NCBI RefSeq assembly: GCF_033807715.1
Contig: NC_084606.1
Coordinates: 36,948,401-37,012,400, forward strand
Direction of reading: 5' to 3'
DNA: 64,000 nt
DNA from: Cololabis saira
Lineage: Eukaryota; Chordata; Actinopteri; Beloniformes; Belonidae
Below are positions 20,232 to 48,769 of the stretch, one piece after another (within the stretch, counting starts at the first letter, position 1; each line of letters begins with the position of its first letter). The notes beneath the pieces were generated by a model. It made no database searches. It was not told the DNA's origin and worked only from the letters and a program-made list of their open reading frames with translations. Position numbers and translations under genes: made by a program.

Positions 20232-21130
20232 ATTAGAATCAGAATCAGATTTATTAGTCAAGTTTGAATATTGCCCAAGGAATTAGACTCCGGCTATTTC
20301 GCTTTCCACTCAGATTTAAAAGTAGCAACAGTAAATAATAAATGTACGGTAGATAAAAGTGTGGCACATATTAAAATATATACGATTAAAAAAAAAAGTG
20401 AAAGGTGTAACAGTATAGAGGTAGACATGGTAAAGACAGCTCTTAATAAGAAATATAAATAATAAGTGGCCTTGAGATGGGAAACGGAGATTGGAATGAG
20501 TAGAGTTAAACCTGATACCACCTGATATATATTGTACAAGCATTATGGGAGTAGTTTTATTCTTTAAGGTAAAGAATACCAGAATGGCAAACGGATGGCG
20601 AGTAGATGAATTAAATTCAGTCCAGGAGATGGCACGAGTAATTTTTCTTTTTTGTAAAAGGTCAACATTTTTTAGATAGCTGGGATAGGTATTACAGTAA
20701 ATAATAGTACAGGAATTTAGATGTTGTCCAAACAAAGGTTGATAAAGAATAAGAAGAGCAGAGCGTGGAAGCAGGTGTCTCGCTTTGAAAAGCAGACTGA
20801 CATTTTTAGATTCTTAGATATTTAGTTTTGCAAAAGTGATCTATATGACGATTACAGTTTAGACAGTCATCAATGAGGACTCCAAGGAACTTTGTAGAGT
20901 TTACTTTCTTGATTTCTTTATCTTTTATTTTGATCTGAAAGGCCAGATTTTCCATATTCTTTTGTTCTTTATTGAAACTGAATGATATATAATTTGTTTA
21001 CTAATATTAAGAGAGGTTTTGTTAATTTTTGATCCAAATATCCACCTTAGAAAGCTCATTGTCAAGGAGATTTTGAATTTCATGGATGTTGTTATGTGAT
21101 ACAAGAAAGGTTGTTTCATTGAGCATTCCA
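20232..21130 (-). mobile_element. CR1/L2/Rex1-like LINE inserted in the ERV
   Basis: On the minus strand the text encodes the post-palm RT region in broken frames (for example SINKLSLNISKTNYISFSF-like and KEIKKVNSTKFLGVLIDD-like segments) and then LFGQHLNSCTIIYCNTYPSY. The 3' end is at the low coordinate with CAGAATCAGATTTATTAGTC in the plus sense, a common fish LINE end. 5'-truncated, several frameshifts. Confidence 0.7.
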
Positions 21131-22052
21131 GGATAATAAATATGCCATAGTTTCATGAGAGTGAATGGTTTTTACTTTTTGTTACGTAGAAATGTCACTT
21201 TTCCATAAAGGAAATGTTAATCGTGTGTACAATCCTGAGTACCCCCTCAACGCGTAAAGGATTTAACAGAGTAATTTGCATGTCTGGATTCTTTAAGTGG
21301 GTGTACATGAAGTGCCCAGAGGGAAAGAAATCAGTAATGTTCATGAATAAGCAATTATTGCTCCACACCTATCTGTAGGAAATTGTAGGATAATGTATTG
21401 AATAATCTGGAGTTGAGTATTGTGTAGTGGGTGACATCAGGAAGGCGTTTGGGAAACGCTGGATGGGACATGCGATTATGAAGACTGAATTGGCAAAAAT
21501 CTGTGCACAGACCAAAATGACATGGGTGAACGCGGGCCACGGACTGACCCGTACGAAGTACAGACTGGACGACTTTTTCTAGGGCCGCAGAATGCGCCCT
21601 ACTTGAAGGAGACTGACGAATAACAATTTGGTCAGAAAGCTCACTTCTCCGAACTGCAAAGTTTGGTATCTGCTTACTCCAACAGGTCAGAGACGGACGG
21701 ACAGACAAGGACCTCACAGACAGAATGGGTTCCCCTGTGAGTCATCAAGAGACAGTGGTCGGAGCCAAGGTGGACAGGACCCAGAACGGACCTCCCACGT
21801 CATCCGACTCCACAGGAAAGGTGACACGTGGTGTCAACGATCGCAGTGGGCAACACCGGACCCCCCCATGAAGATTAGGACCCCAGATCCGGCTGGATCA
21901 TCAGCGTTTATAAAAGACCTGAGCTTTCAAGAAATGGGGCAGAATAATCCCCTGAGCCGGTCCACCGGGTGATGAGAGTAGTCTACCTCTGACCCTGAAG
22001 AGGAACAATAAAGAAGAAAGAAGATACATAGGGTGATCTCTGATTAGAGATC
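21131..22052 (+). other. ERV 3' interior
   Basis: No intact env. Short frames at 21355-21717 (minus) and 21628-21972 (plus) have no recognised domain. The stretch ends in sequence leading to the purine tract. Confidence 0.45.
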
Positions 22053-22063
22053 AAAAGGGGGAT
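22053..22063 (+). promoter_or_regulatory. ERV polypurine tract
   Basis: AAAAGGGGGAT directly precedes the 3' LTR, where plus-strand priming occurs. Confidence 0.8.
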
Positions 22064-22457
22064 TGTTATGATTGATTATATAAAGAATAGTTTAAAATCA
22101 AACTGAATATGTAAACTCCATGTGCTCTTAACTAAATCTTTCTGTATGTAAAATAAGGTGCATTCTTCTGACTCTTTCACTGAGAGTACCATCCTGTACC
22201 AGACACTGATAAGGAGAGAGGCCCCTGAGCAATAAAACAAGTTGGGCTATTTACCCCCCTTTCTCAAGTGTAATAAAAAGTGTTCTCAAGACAGAGACCG
22301 GCAGATCTGGGGGACGATTGACCAAGCAGGCTGCAGGAGCCTGCTCTGCCGATCTCACTCATGAGGCCTACTTTAATTCTATCCCAGTCTTGTGTCTTTT
22401 TATTTACCTTTTCCAGCTCAATTAAAGAACCCGGGGTGATTGAATTCGATCACAACA
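22064..22457 (+). repeat. ERV 3' LTR
   Basis: About 394 bp, same as the 5' LTR except one missing base (CTGGGGGAC for CTGGCGGGAC) and one T-to-C change near 22432. Confidence 0.9.
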
Positions 22458-22507
22458 ACCCCCTGATAACTGATCAGCTAAGCTACCTGTGTTGCACAAC
22501 AGTATGT

Positions 22508-22659
<152 letters not shown>

Positions 22660-23060
22660 TAATTCAACATGAAACTGTTTAGTTTTTTAAACTTATGAAG
22701 TTTTATTTTGGGGTAATTTCTAAAGTCACAGTTTGAGTTTTTGGCCCCAGATTTTTTTAACTTCATAAAAAACAAATTGTTTTTTCTCAGAATTCCTTAA
22801 TAACATCTAAAAAACAGACTTTCAGCTGAAATCACAATACAATAAAATATTCAACAAAACAGTTCATAAAAAATAAAGTAACATTATTTCTGCACATAGA
22901 CGATTTCAAATGTCCAAAAACAAAAAAATCTGAAAATTGAACAAAACATTGAAATCCGTCGCTGCGACAGAAGAACCTGCCAGCTTTCTTCCCGTTTCAT
23001 GTCCAGAGTCAGGATTTCCGGTACCGGCGCTTAAAAATAATGAAGCTAAAGCTCTTTTCT

Positions 23061-23370
23061 ATGGAGGATATTTTTGTGCCAAAATTAAATAAATAAATAC
23101 ATAATTAATTAATTAATTAAATGTATCATTAATCAATTAAAATGAGAATGAAATATGTCAATAGAATACATTTTAAGTAAAAACATATTTAATTATTTCA
23201 GTATTTAATTAATTAATGACACATTTAATTAATTAATGACATATTTCATTCTCATTTTAATTAATTAATTAATTAATTACACATTTAATTAATGATATAT
23301 TTCATTCCTATTTTAATTAATTAATTATGTATTTATTTATTTAATTTCGGCACAAAAAATCCTCCATACC
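23061..23370. mobile_element. AT-rich hairpin MITE, copy 1
   Basis: Inverted ends TATGGAGGATAxTTTTTGTGCC and its complement enclose ATTAATTAATTA-rich sequence with near-complete self-complementarity. Lies downstream of the zinc-finger gene stop codon. Confidence 0.75.
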
Positions 23371-23650
23371 TTTCATTGTTCAGTCCTTTCTTCCCGTTAA
23401 CCGTTAAGCCAAAAAGTTGGGATTCCCGGTCCTGGTACCGGTCCTTAGCTAGTGTCGCAGCTCAGCTAGTGTTTCATTTATAACCATTAAGTCCAGAGTT
23501 GGGATTCCCGGTACCGGTTCTTAAAAATAATGACGTTAAAGGAGCTAAAGCTCTTTTTATCGTCCAGTCCGCGGCTCTACCGCTCCGCCGCTGCGGCGTC
23601 GGAAGCTTTCTTCCCGTTTCATTTTTAACCAGTGTTTAAAGTCCAGAGTC
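23371..23650. repeat. Locally duplicated downstream sequence
   Basis: GTCCAGAGT-GGGATTCCCGGTACCGG and TTAAAAATAATGA segments occur at 22998-23045 and twice more here, showing local tandem duplication downstream of the zinc-finger gene. Confidence 0.6.
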
Positions 23651-24020
23651 TATGGAGGATTTTTTGTGCCAAAATTAAATAAATACATAATTAATTAATT
23701 CAATGTGTCATTAATTAATCAAAATGTGAATGAAATATGTAATTAATTAATCAAAATTGGAATTAAATATGTAATTAATTCATTAAATGTCATTAATTAA
23801 TTAAATGTGTCATCAATTATTTAAAATACGATTTTATTAAAAACATGTTTAATTATTTCAGTATTGAATTAATGACATTTAATTAATGAATGATATATTT
23901 ATTTCCATTTTAATTAATTAATGACACATTTAATTAATTAATGATATATTTCATTCCCATTGTAATTAATTAACGACGTATTTATTTATTTAATTTTGCC
24001 ACAAAAAAATCCTCCATACT
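23651..24020. mobile_element. AT-rich hairpin MITE, copy 2
   Basis: Same inverted ends (TATGGAGGATTTTTTGTGCC) and same AT-rich core as copy 1, 35 bases downstream of the zinc-finger stop codon. Confidence 0.75.
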
Positions 24021-24055
24021 TTTCATCTTTCAGTCCGCTCAGCTAGCGTCCCTGC

Positions 24056-40749
<16,694 letters not shown>

Positions 40750-40757
40750 CTGAACAC

Positions 40758-40885
40758 AGACCAGCTTTAACCTGGAGACGTGACCTTTGACCCCTTTAAC
40801 CTGGAGACGTGACCTTTAACCCCTTTAACCTGTAGATGTGACCTTTGACCCCTTTAACCTGGAGACGTGACCTTTAACCACCAAG
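40758..40885. repeat. 29-bp tandem repeat, about 4 copies
   Basis: Unit AACCTGGAGACGTGACCTTT plus GACCCCTTT, directly upstream (minus sense) of the first exon seen. Confidence 0.9.
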
Positions 40886-41460
40886 TTAAAGAATGCTGTT
40901 TACAGAACATGTGGTGTCCTTCATGGATCTAGGCTGGAACCCCTGCAGGTTTTTATTAAAATCAATCATTTTCACTAGCTGGTAACAAATAATTATTGGT
41001 GAAATCTAAATGATTGAATCTTTTTAAAAGGGTATACAACTTAAAAGGTCAACTGAAATGTTTAAGGGTTTGATTCCGATAATAAAAGGTCTGCCCCCCT
41101 GCAGAGGAAGGCAGCACCTGGATGTTGCTTGTATTTAGTATTGTTTATTTCTCTGTTTGAGTTCTTTTTTTTATACACATTATTCATCCGAGATACTAGG
41201 TTTCACTATGATCAGGTGTAAAGTGTAAAGTTGCTTTCATCAACGAAAATGATGACTAAATATCAATGAACCATTATCACGTGAGGAAAACGAGACGCAA
41301 CGAAAATGCTGGTCATGTGACGATAACTAAATATATAATGCAATATCTTAGAGGAATAAAAACCAGACTAAAATGTAGATTACAGAATAAAAAAAGGATC
41401 CTAATCATGAGAGTTCAATGTAGATCTGGGAATCATCTGCAAGAGCTTTGACAAGAGACC
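40886..41460. other. No recognisable feature
   Basis: AT-rich. I looked here for the missing first exon of the zinc-finger gene and found no convincing ATG-plus-donor. Confidence 0.45.
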
Positions 41461-41477
41461 TCAAGATGGTGGAGAGT

Positions 41478-42366
41478 CTGGAACAGGAGGAGCCCCAGAA
41501 CTGGTCCCTGTGGGAGTACGGTTGTCCTGGAGCCCCAGAACTGGTCCCTGTGGGACTACGGTTGTCCTGGAGCCCCAGAACTGGTCCCTGTGGGACTACG
41601 GTTGTCCTGGAGCCCCAGAACTGGTCCCTGTGGGACTACGGTTGTCCTGCAGCCCCAGAACTGGTCCCTGTGGGACTACGGTTGTCCTGCAGCCCCAGAA
41701 CTGGTCCCTGTGGGACTACGGTTGTCCTGCAGCCCCAGAACTGGTCCCTGTGGGACTACGGTTGTCCTGCAGCCCCAGAACTGGTCCCTGTGGGACTACG
41801 GTTGTCCTGGAGCCCCAGAACTGGTCCCTGTGGGACTACGGTTGTCCCGGAGCCCCAGAACTGGTCCCTGTGGGACTATGGTTGTCCTGGAGCCCCAGAA
41901 CTGGTCCCTGTGGGACTACGGTTGTCCTGGAGCCCCAGAACTGGTCCACGTGGGACTACGGTTGTCTCGGAGCCCCAGAACTGGTCCCTGTGGGACTACT
42001 TTTGTCCTGGAGCCCCAGAACTGGTCCCTGTGGGACTACTGTTGTCCTGGAGCCCCAGAACTGGTCCCTGTGGGACTACTGTTGTCCTGGAGCCCCAGAA
42101 CTGGTCCCTGCGGGACTACGGTTGTCCTGGAGCCCCAGAACTGGTCCCTGTGGGACTACGGTTGTCCTGGAGCCCCAGAACTGGTCCCTGTGGGACTACG
42201 GTTGTCCTGGAGACCCAGAACTGGTCCCTGTGGGACTACGGTTGTCTCGGAGACCCAGAACTGGTCCCTGTGGGACTACGGTTGTCCTGGAGCCCCAGAA
42301 CTGGTCCCTGTGGGACTACGGTTGTCTCGGAGCCCCAGAACTGGTCCCTGTGGGACTACTGTTGTC
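41478..42366. repeat. 40-bp minisatellite, about 22 copies
   Basis: Unit AGCCCCAGAACTGGTCCCTG plus TGGGACTACGGTTGTCCTGG, very homogeneous. Since 40 is not divisible by 3 yet no stop occurs, all three plus frames stay open and cycle through the same three peptides. Confidence 0.97.
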
Positions 42367-42369
42367 CTG

Positions 42370-42645
42370 TGATCCATTTTACTTATCCTGTGAAGGACAG
42401 AGTCATATTGATAAGTTCAGAAAAGTGTTTTTTATTGTTGTGTTTTGATGTATTTGATGTAAGCCCAGTGGATATTTAAAGCTTACAGAAGGCTGCATTT
42501 AACTGCTGCTATGTCATTCCTGCAGTATTTCTGCAGCTGTTTTGGTCACTGCTATTATTTGTAATATATTATATTATTTGTAATCAGCACAAATTATCTG
42601 TCCCCATATGATCAAATCCACCATCCCCCCTGATTTTATTTTACA
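42370..42645 (+). repeat. Dispersed repeat shared with 57787-58054 (inverted)
   Basis: Sequence from TGTGATCCATTTTACTTATC to the CCCCCCTGATTTTAT stretch is present in reverse complement at 57787-58054 with few changes. It probably is the 5' part of the hAT element whose transposase fragment follows. Confidence 0.8.
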
Positions 42646-42750
42646 ACTCGAGTACTGGTTAAGATTGATATATTAATAATGTGAGTAATGAAGGGTAGTT
42701 TTCAAGTATTTCATGTGTGGCTATAAGCAATTTTCTGACATCTGTTTAAT

Positions 42751-43401
42751 ATGCTGGTATCTTGCAGATTTGACGAATACCAGATGAACAAAAGCATCCC
42801 AAATGAACCACAACAGCCTTCAATCTCACAATTCCTGGATACTTCTGTTGGACATTACAGCATGAGTCATCCACAACAGAAAGCTATCACCAATGCAATA
42901 TTATCTGACTTGATTATTGATTGCAACTTGCCCCTGTCTATCGTGGAAAAAAAGAGCTTTCGCCACTTTCTGACAGTACTTGATCGTAAGTACAGCCCAG
43001 TGTGTCGCAGAACATTGACATCAAAAACAGAGAACCTCGCTGAAGAGAGACGTTCAAAATTAAAAACTCAACTGAGCAATACTCACCATGTTTCAGTCAC
43101 TGTGGACATTTGGTCTGACCGAAAGATGAGGGGGTTCCTTGGTATCACTGTGCATTGGATAGAGAAAGAGGCGGAGACAATACAGCTAAAGTCCAATCTC
43201 TTGGCCTGTAACCGCTTCAAAGGCTCACACACAGCTGAAAGAATCTGTGACCAATTTGATGCAATATGCGATGAGTACAACATTAAAGATAAACTGGAAT
43301 ACATTATTAGTGACAACGCTGCTAACATGCGTAAAGCCTTCACTGTGTGCTTCCCCACCGTACAAGAAGAAGATGATGATGATGACGGGGATGATCTAGA
43401 C
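42751..43401 (+). pseudogene. hAT (ZBED-like) transposase, interrupted
   Basis: About 215 residues of hAT transposase: QPSISQFLDTSVGHYSM, then a DNA-binding helical region, HHVSVTVDIWSDRKMRGFLG (the catalytic-domain start with the first Asp), and YIISDNAANMRKAF (the second). The C-terminal half is absent because a second hAT inserts at 43402. The first codons may be preceded by an intron, since ATCTTGCAG stands at 42762-42770. Confidence 0.8.
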
Positions 43402-43585
43402 CAGGGGTTCCCAACCTTTTTTGTGCCAAGGACCAGCAGAAGTATAAACAAAAAGCTCAGGGACCGGTTGACAATTTATGTCAATTTTAATAAACATTTT
43501 AGAAAAAAACAATGCATTTTAAAATGCAGGCTATCATCAGCGACGTTAGCTGATGTTGTGGCCTTTAAAACTTGCTTCTGCAAAT

Positions 43586-43894
43586 CTAAGTCACGTTTTT
43601 TCCTTCCACTGGTTTGTCTTTGAGAGAAGGATGTTTTGTATTTAAGTGTCTTTGAAGATGGATGGCTTCTTTTGCTTCGTTGGCGAGCGTTTCTCCACAT
43701 AAAATACAAAGTGTGTTTGGCGCCTCCAAATCGCCCGTTGCAACAAATCCGTATTTTATATACATAATGTCGTACTTGCGATTAAAGCTTTTGCTTTTCT
43801 TTTTGGTAGGATTTTCCACTTGTTCATCACTATTTCTTTTAATCGAACAACTAGTAAAGAAACGGCTCATGGAGGTTTGCTGAGGTCCGCTCAT
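43586..43894 (-). pseudogene. Charlie/ZBED5-like hAT transposase N-terminus
   Basis: About 100 residues with KYDIMYIKYGFVATGDLEAP, a BED-type finger CILCGETLANEA and HLQRHLNTKH. The frame closes after KPVEGKNVT. Family members exceed 500 residues, so this is a remnant. The copy at 61455-61799 has lost one finger Cys and its His pair. Confidence 0.75.
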
Positions 43895-44272
43895 CTCTGC
43901 AGCTGTCTGTACCTAACCTGCATACAGCACCTGTGCATTGCGCTATTCAGTCCGGTCGGGTACCAGAACTTATTGTCCGCCAAGCCATCACAGGGCTGCC
44001 ACTCAAAGAAACACATTTCGACAAGTTTTGGATGAAATTATATGACAAAAAAATGCAAAAAATTTTTCTTAAATTTAGTATGAGGTTGCTTTAATTATGT
44101 GGCAAATGATAATAAACACGAGAAAGATGGGTACTTCAATGAAAAATAGATATTTTATTCAACTTTGCTGCTGTCATTCATGCAGGGAGACACCTAAAAC
44201 ATGCTGGATAGGTCTCTCCAGGACCGGAGTTGGAGACCCCTGTATTATGCTCTTATTTATTCATGTAATAAT

Positions 44273-44560
44273 ATACAGGTGGAGGTCGGAAAATTTGAAT
44301 ATATTGCAAAACTTCATTCGTAGTAAATTCAACTTAAGGTGAAACAAATATTATTTCCCACTACATGCAAAGTGAGATATTTCAAGCCTTTGTTATAATT
44401 TTGGTGATTATGGCTCACAGTTTATGAAACCCCAAATAAAAAATCTCAAAAAAATTGAATATATTATGAAATCATTAAACAATTCAATCATCAAAAAAAT
44501 TATAACAAATAAAGGATTAACACATATTGCTTTGCCTGTAATGAGACTATATACTGTAAT
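44273..44560. mobile_element. Tc1/mariner-like non-autonomous element inside the hAT
   Basis: Begins TACAGGTGGAGGTCGGAAAA then TTTGAATAT, a terminus I know from fish Tc1-type elements, and runs to GCCTGTAATG. It is present at the same place in hAT copy 2 (62264), so it predates the separation of the two copies. Confidence 0.55.
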
Positions 44561-44768
44561 GTACATGTATTACGTGGTCTGATAACCATATCCCGACGAA
44601 TATTTAGGCTAATTCTCTGCGCATTAATTCTGCACCTTCATCAATTGTGTCTTCATCAAAAGGACATGCCATGTTCGTGACAATGGACTTCTAAAATACT
44701 GACTCTGTTTTTAATGACAGACGGCAGAACTTCGCCAAAACTCGCCTGCTGACTGAATGAATGAGGAA

Positions 44769-45805
44769 ATCAAGTTCCAGAGCCCCGTCAAGTCCCAGAG
44801 CCCCGTCAAGTCCCAGAGCCACGTCAAGTCCCCGAGCCCCGTCAAGTCCCAGAGCCACGTCAAGTCCCAGAGCCACGTCAAGTCCCCGAGCCCCGTCAAG
44901 TCCCCGAGCCCCGTCAAGTCCCCGAGCCCCGTCAAGTCCCCGAGCCCAGCCAAGTCCCCGAGCCCAGCCAAGTCCCCAAGACCAGCCAAGAATCCCCGTC
45001 ACGCCCCCCGCCAAGACCCAGGCCCAGGCCTCGGGGACGCCCCCCCGAGCTCTCTCGCCGGCCTGAAACATGCAGGACATTGTGCCCTAAGCACCAGGGT
45101 TGGGAAACACTGCTTCATAGAGTGTGTTCTTAATGGATCTAATTCTTTTTTTTTATGCCAGCCATGTTATATATAAATAAGGTTTGGTGAAAATAAAAAG
45201 TAAAAAACTGTTGTGATTGGACTTTTTTGAACTGTAAATATTTAATTTCACAATGGTTTGTAACTGTAAAACATTGTTGACTGCTAATTTCAGAAAGTTC
45301 TTTACCAAGCAAAAACCAATGTGTACTACAAGGGACAGCCAATAGAAATTAAGTAAATAATGTTTTGTAAAAAGAAATTGACGCAGACTGTTTCTTTGAA
45401 CCACAATACTTGAACTATAATAAACAAGTCAAATAGAAATAACAGATTTAAAAATAAAATCTGTTGGTCATGAAAGAAAGACCAAAACAGAAGGACCAAT
45501 AAAAACACAAAAAGAAAACCAAAACCGAACAAAACCCCCAACCATGAAAACCACCAATGTCACTGAAAAAGCACAAGGTCTGCTTTTCTGTGGGCTCTGA
45601 AGACCCACCTGTCTGCACAGATGATCAGCGTTTTCATCAGTGCTCTGTTGAAAGTACCCTCATATACTCAGTTACTGCATGATATATTATGGTCACTCAA
45701 GCAAATAACAAACATATAACAGTAGGTTTATGTAATGCCGGACCCGGTCAACATGAAACATTTTGCATAAAGATGCAAAATTTTCCTCAAAAGCCTAGAG
45801 TCTCA
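44769..45805. repeat. Duplicated 1-kb block, copy 1
   Basis: Starts with an 18-bp minisatellite (CCCCGTCAAGTCCCAGAG, encoding SPVKSQ-like units) and continues through unique sequence to GCCTAGAGTCTCAC. Nearly identical to about 49300-50334; the only difference I noted is G for T near 45595. Block sequence includes CCAGGGTTGGGAAACACTG, a hAT-like end, at 45079. The frames on either strand are repeat-derived. Confidence 0.9.
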
Positions 45806-45806
45806 C

Positions 45807-47478
45807 GTCGACACTAGTTTTTTCGGTATTAAGAGAGAGATCCGCCTCCCACTTAGAGATCGGGAGAGAGACTGAATCGTCCAGTTTAGACACTAACCTG
45901 TAGAGTTTTGATAACAACTTTAAAGTGCTTAGATTCAATAAATCTATTATCTTAGCGGGAAGTTTTAAATCTAATTGGCTAATTTTGTATGTTTTATTTA
46001 TTATTGCCTTAAGTTGTTGATACTCTAAAAATTTATTCCTGCTAACTCCGTATTGAACAATAAGTGTATTGAAAGGTACAAACTGTCCTCCTACAATTAC
46101 GTGCTGTAAGTACCGTATTCCTTGATCTCTCAATTGAACGAAGTTAACCATCTTTTTATCCTTTTTCACGATGTCTGGGTTGTTCCATATGGGTGTACGG
46201 TCACATGGAAAAAGTGAAATTTTAGCTATTTTAAGAAATTCCCACCAAGCTGATAAAGTTGTGCTAATATTAATGCTTTTGAAACATTGATGACGTTTGA
46301 TACTTTGACTAATAAATGGTAACTCTGAGATTTCTAGTTCATTACAAAACACTTGCTCTGAGTCCAGCCATTGACTATCTAAAGGATGATCTTTTGACCA
46401 TTTTACAATATACTGTAACTTACTGGCTATGAAGTAATACTGAAAATTAGGTAATTCTAAACCTCCATATTCTTTGGATTTTTGCAATGTCTTTAAACTA
46501 ATACGTGGAGTTTTATTTTTCCACAGAAATTTTGATACATATGAGTCCAACGATTTAAACCAGGAAAGAGGGGGTTTGCATGGTATCATTGAGAAAAAAT
46601 AATTTACTTTTGGTAAAACCATCATTTTAATGGTGGCTATTCTACCCATGAGCGAAATGGGGAGAGAGCTCCATCTGGAAAGATCATCTTCTATTTTCTT
46701 TATAAGCTGAACATGATTTAATTTTATTAACTCTGACAGCCTAGGGGAGATGTTTATGCCTAAATATCTAATGTTCCCTGATTGTAATTGAGTATTGGTT
46801 ATATTCCTAAAATTGCAGTTAACACACAAAACAGTGGATTTAGACCAATTAATAGAATAATCAGACAGAGATGAAAATCCCTCTATAAGTGCAATTGTCT
46901 GTGATAGTGAAGATCGTGAGTTCTGGAGGAAGAGGAGTACGTCATCCGCATAAAGACTTATTTTGTGCTCTAATATTTTACATTGTATACCTTTAATATT
47001 TTGATTTTGTCTAATAGCTGCTGCTAAAGGTTCAATAAATATTGCAAATAATGAGGGAGAGAGAGGGCAACCCTGTCTAGTGCCTCTTTGCAAGGTAAAA
47101 CTTGTAGAGATTTGATCATTTGTCCTTACACGTGCCTTGGGAGAGCTGTATAATATTTTTATCCAGTCAATGAAAGATTCGCCAAATCCAAATTTATGCA
47201 AAGTTGCCAATAGAAACTTCCAATTTACCTTATCAAATGCTTTTTCCGCGTCTAAGGATATAATAGTAGTCTCCTGTTTATTGATACTCGAATAGTCTAT
47301 AATATTTAATAATCTGCGAATATTAGTAGACGAATGTCTACCTTTAATGAAGCCTGTTTGATCCGGATGTATAATAGAAGGGGTGACTCTTTTCAGACGT
47401 TCAGTAATGGCCTTGCTAATTATTTTAAGGTCTACATTTATCAATGAAATTGGGCGGTAGCTCGATGAGCATAGGGCC
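45807..47478 (-). mobile_element. Fish L1-clade LINE fragment with open RT frame
   Basis: One minus-strand frame runs over 550 codons: SSSYRPISLINVDLKIISKA, PDQTGFIKGRHSSTNIRRLL, LDAEKAFDKVNWKFLL, GTRQGCPLSPSLFAIFIEPL and KISLYADDVLLFLQNS (catalytic YADD). Endonuclease and the C-terminal end are missing, so it is truncated at both sides. The edges look like an acceptor (TTATTTCAG at 47479) and a donor (GTGAGA at 45806). GTCGACACTAGTTTT occurs at 45806 and again at 47892. Confidence 0.85.
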
Positions 47479-47560
47479 CTGAAATAACAGAAAATGTTCA
47501 ACCCTGTTCATTGTTATGTTCATGCATTTATATTTTTCCCTCTCCGTCAGACACATGCGT

Positions 47561-47999
<439 letters not shown>

Positions 48000-48185
48000 T
48001 TATTACTCTGTTGTTAAAATGACTCGAAAGGACTCGAAACTCAAAGTGTAGGACTTGCGACTCGACTTGTGACTTGTCAGTCTTGACTTGGGACTTGACT
48101 CGGGACTTGAGGGCAAAGACTTGAGACTTACTTGTGACTTGCAAAACAATGACTTCCTCCCACCTCTGGTTATAGCAACAAGAGT
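48000..48185. mobile_element. Non-autonomous repeat with GACTTG motifs
   Basis: Multiple GACTTGxGACTTG units ending TTCCTCCCACCTCTGG, a form common at fish hAT-like MITE ends. Only one end seen. Confidence 0.5.
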
Positions 48186-48480
48186 AGGCTGTGAGTGGCT
48201 CAAATAATACCAATAAATAACATAATATAAATACAGTTAACGAATGAAACAAATTCATTTAACAAATGAATCTCTTGGCCATTACATATCTGTGGCGGAA
48301 GAGAATGCTGCTGACCGACTGCTGGTCCCAATCCCTCGTCTCTCTTCCAAGATGCGCCACAGACACTAAACGCAGTTTCTCCAAAAATCTGACTGGCCTT
48401 GCTTCCTCTTTGTTTTGTAAAGACCTTGTTTGAGGTTCTTTTCAACGTCATTGATTTCCATCTTGTCGCTAGTGTTGTGC
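48186..48480. other. No recognisable feature
   Basis: Short frames on the minus strand only; no motif. Confidence 0.45.
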
Positions 48481-48690
48481 CACAGATGAGATGCTGTTTC
48501 AGTTATCAAGAGAGTTATTAATAATTATCCTTCGACTGTTATTAATAATTAATAAAGTAGATAATTTATCAAAATTAATTATCAAAATGACTTAATCAAG
48601 ACGGGGCACCACCTGAGGTTAATCAGGAAAATGATAACTACAGCAAAATCAGTCTCAAGATGAATTATTCTACAGAATAATAGTTGATGG
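48481..48690 (+). repeat. Dispersed repeat, copy of 14474-14660
   Basis: Same text from ACAGATGAGATGCTG through CGGGGCACCACCTGA, with a short internal duplication (TTATTAATAATTA twice). Confidence 0.7.
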
Positions 48691-48769
48691 AAGGAATCCG
48701 AACGCAGGCAACCAACATTAGCAAACGTGTAAAATAAACATAGCAGGATAAGGAGGGCCTTTTTGCCCC

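Larger units (their letters stand above)
16476..22457 (+). mobile_element. Gammaretrovirus-like ERV, coding-defective
   Basis: Two LTRs of about 395 bp begin TGTTATG and end CACAACA, and the element is bounded by a 4-bp duplication ACCC (16472-16475, 22458-22461). A tRNA-Pro-type primer site follows the 5' LTR and a purine tract precedes the 3' LTR. The interior shows no intact gag, pol or env; only a short RNase H-like remnant is recognised. The LTRs appear to differ at about two positions, so the insertion is recent. It sits inside a copy of the 14.5-kb dispersed repeat. Confidence 0.88.
43402..44770. mobile_element. BED-type hAT element, copy 1 (3' part lost or replaced)
   Basis: Starts CAGGGGTTCCCAACC and matches 61381-62751 almost throughout, then diverges at 44770 into an 18-bp minisatellite. 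The left flank ATCTAGAC fits the hAT target preference nTCTAGAn, but no matching right duplication was found. Confidence 0.75.

Noticed and set aside
41448..42479. Three overlapping 260-343 codon frames
   Set aside because: Products of the 40-bp minisatellite; all three frames encode the same rotating peptides.
43402..44242. Short hAT ending at GGAGACCCCTG (44242)
   Set aside because: The sequence continues unchanged past this point in both copies, and the flanks give no 8-bp duplication; copy 2 shows the true end much further right.
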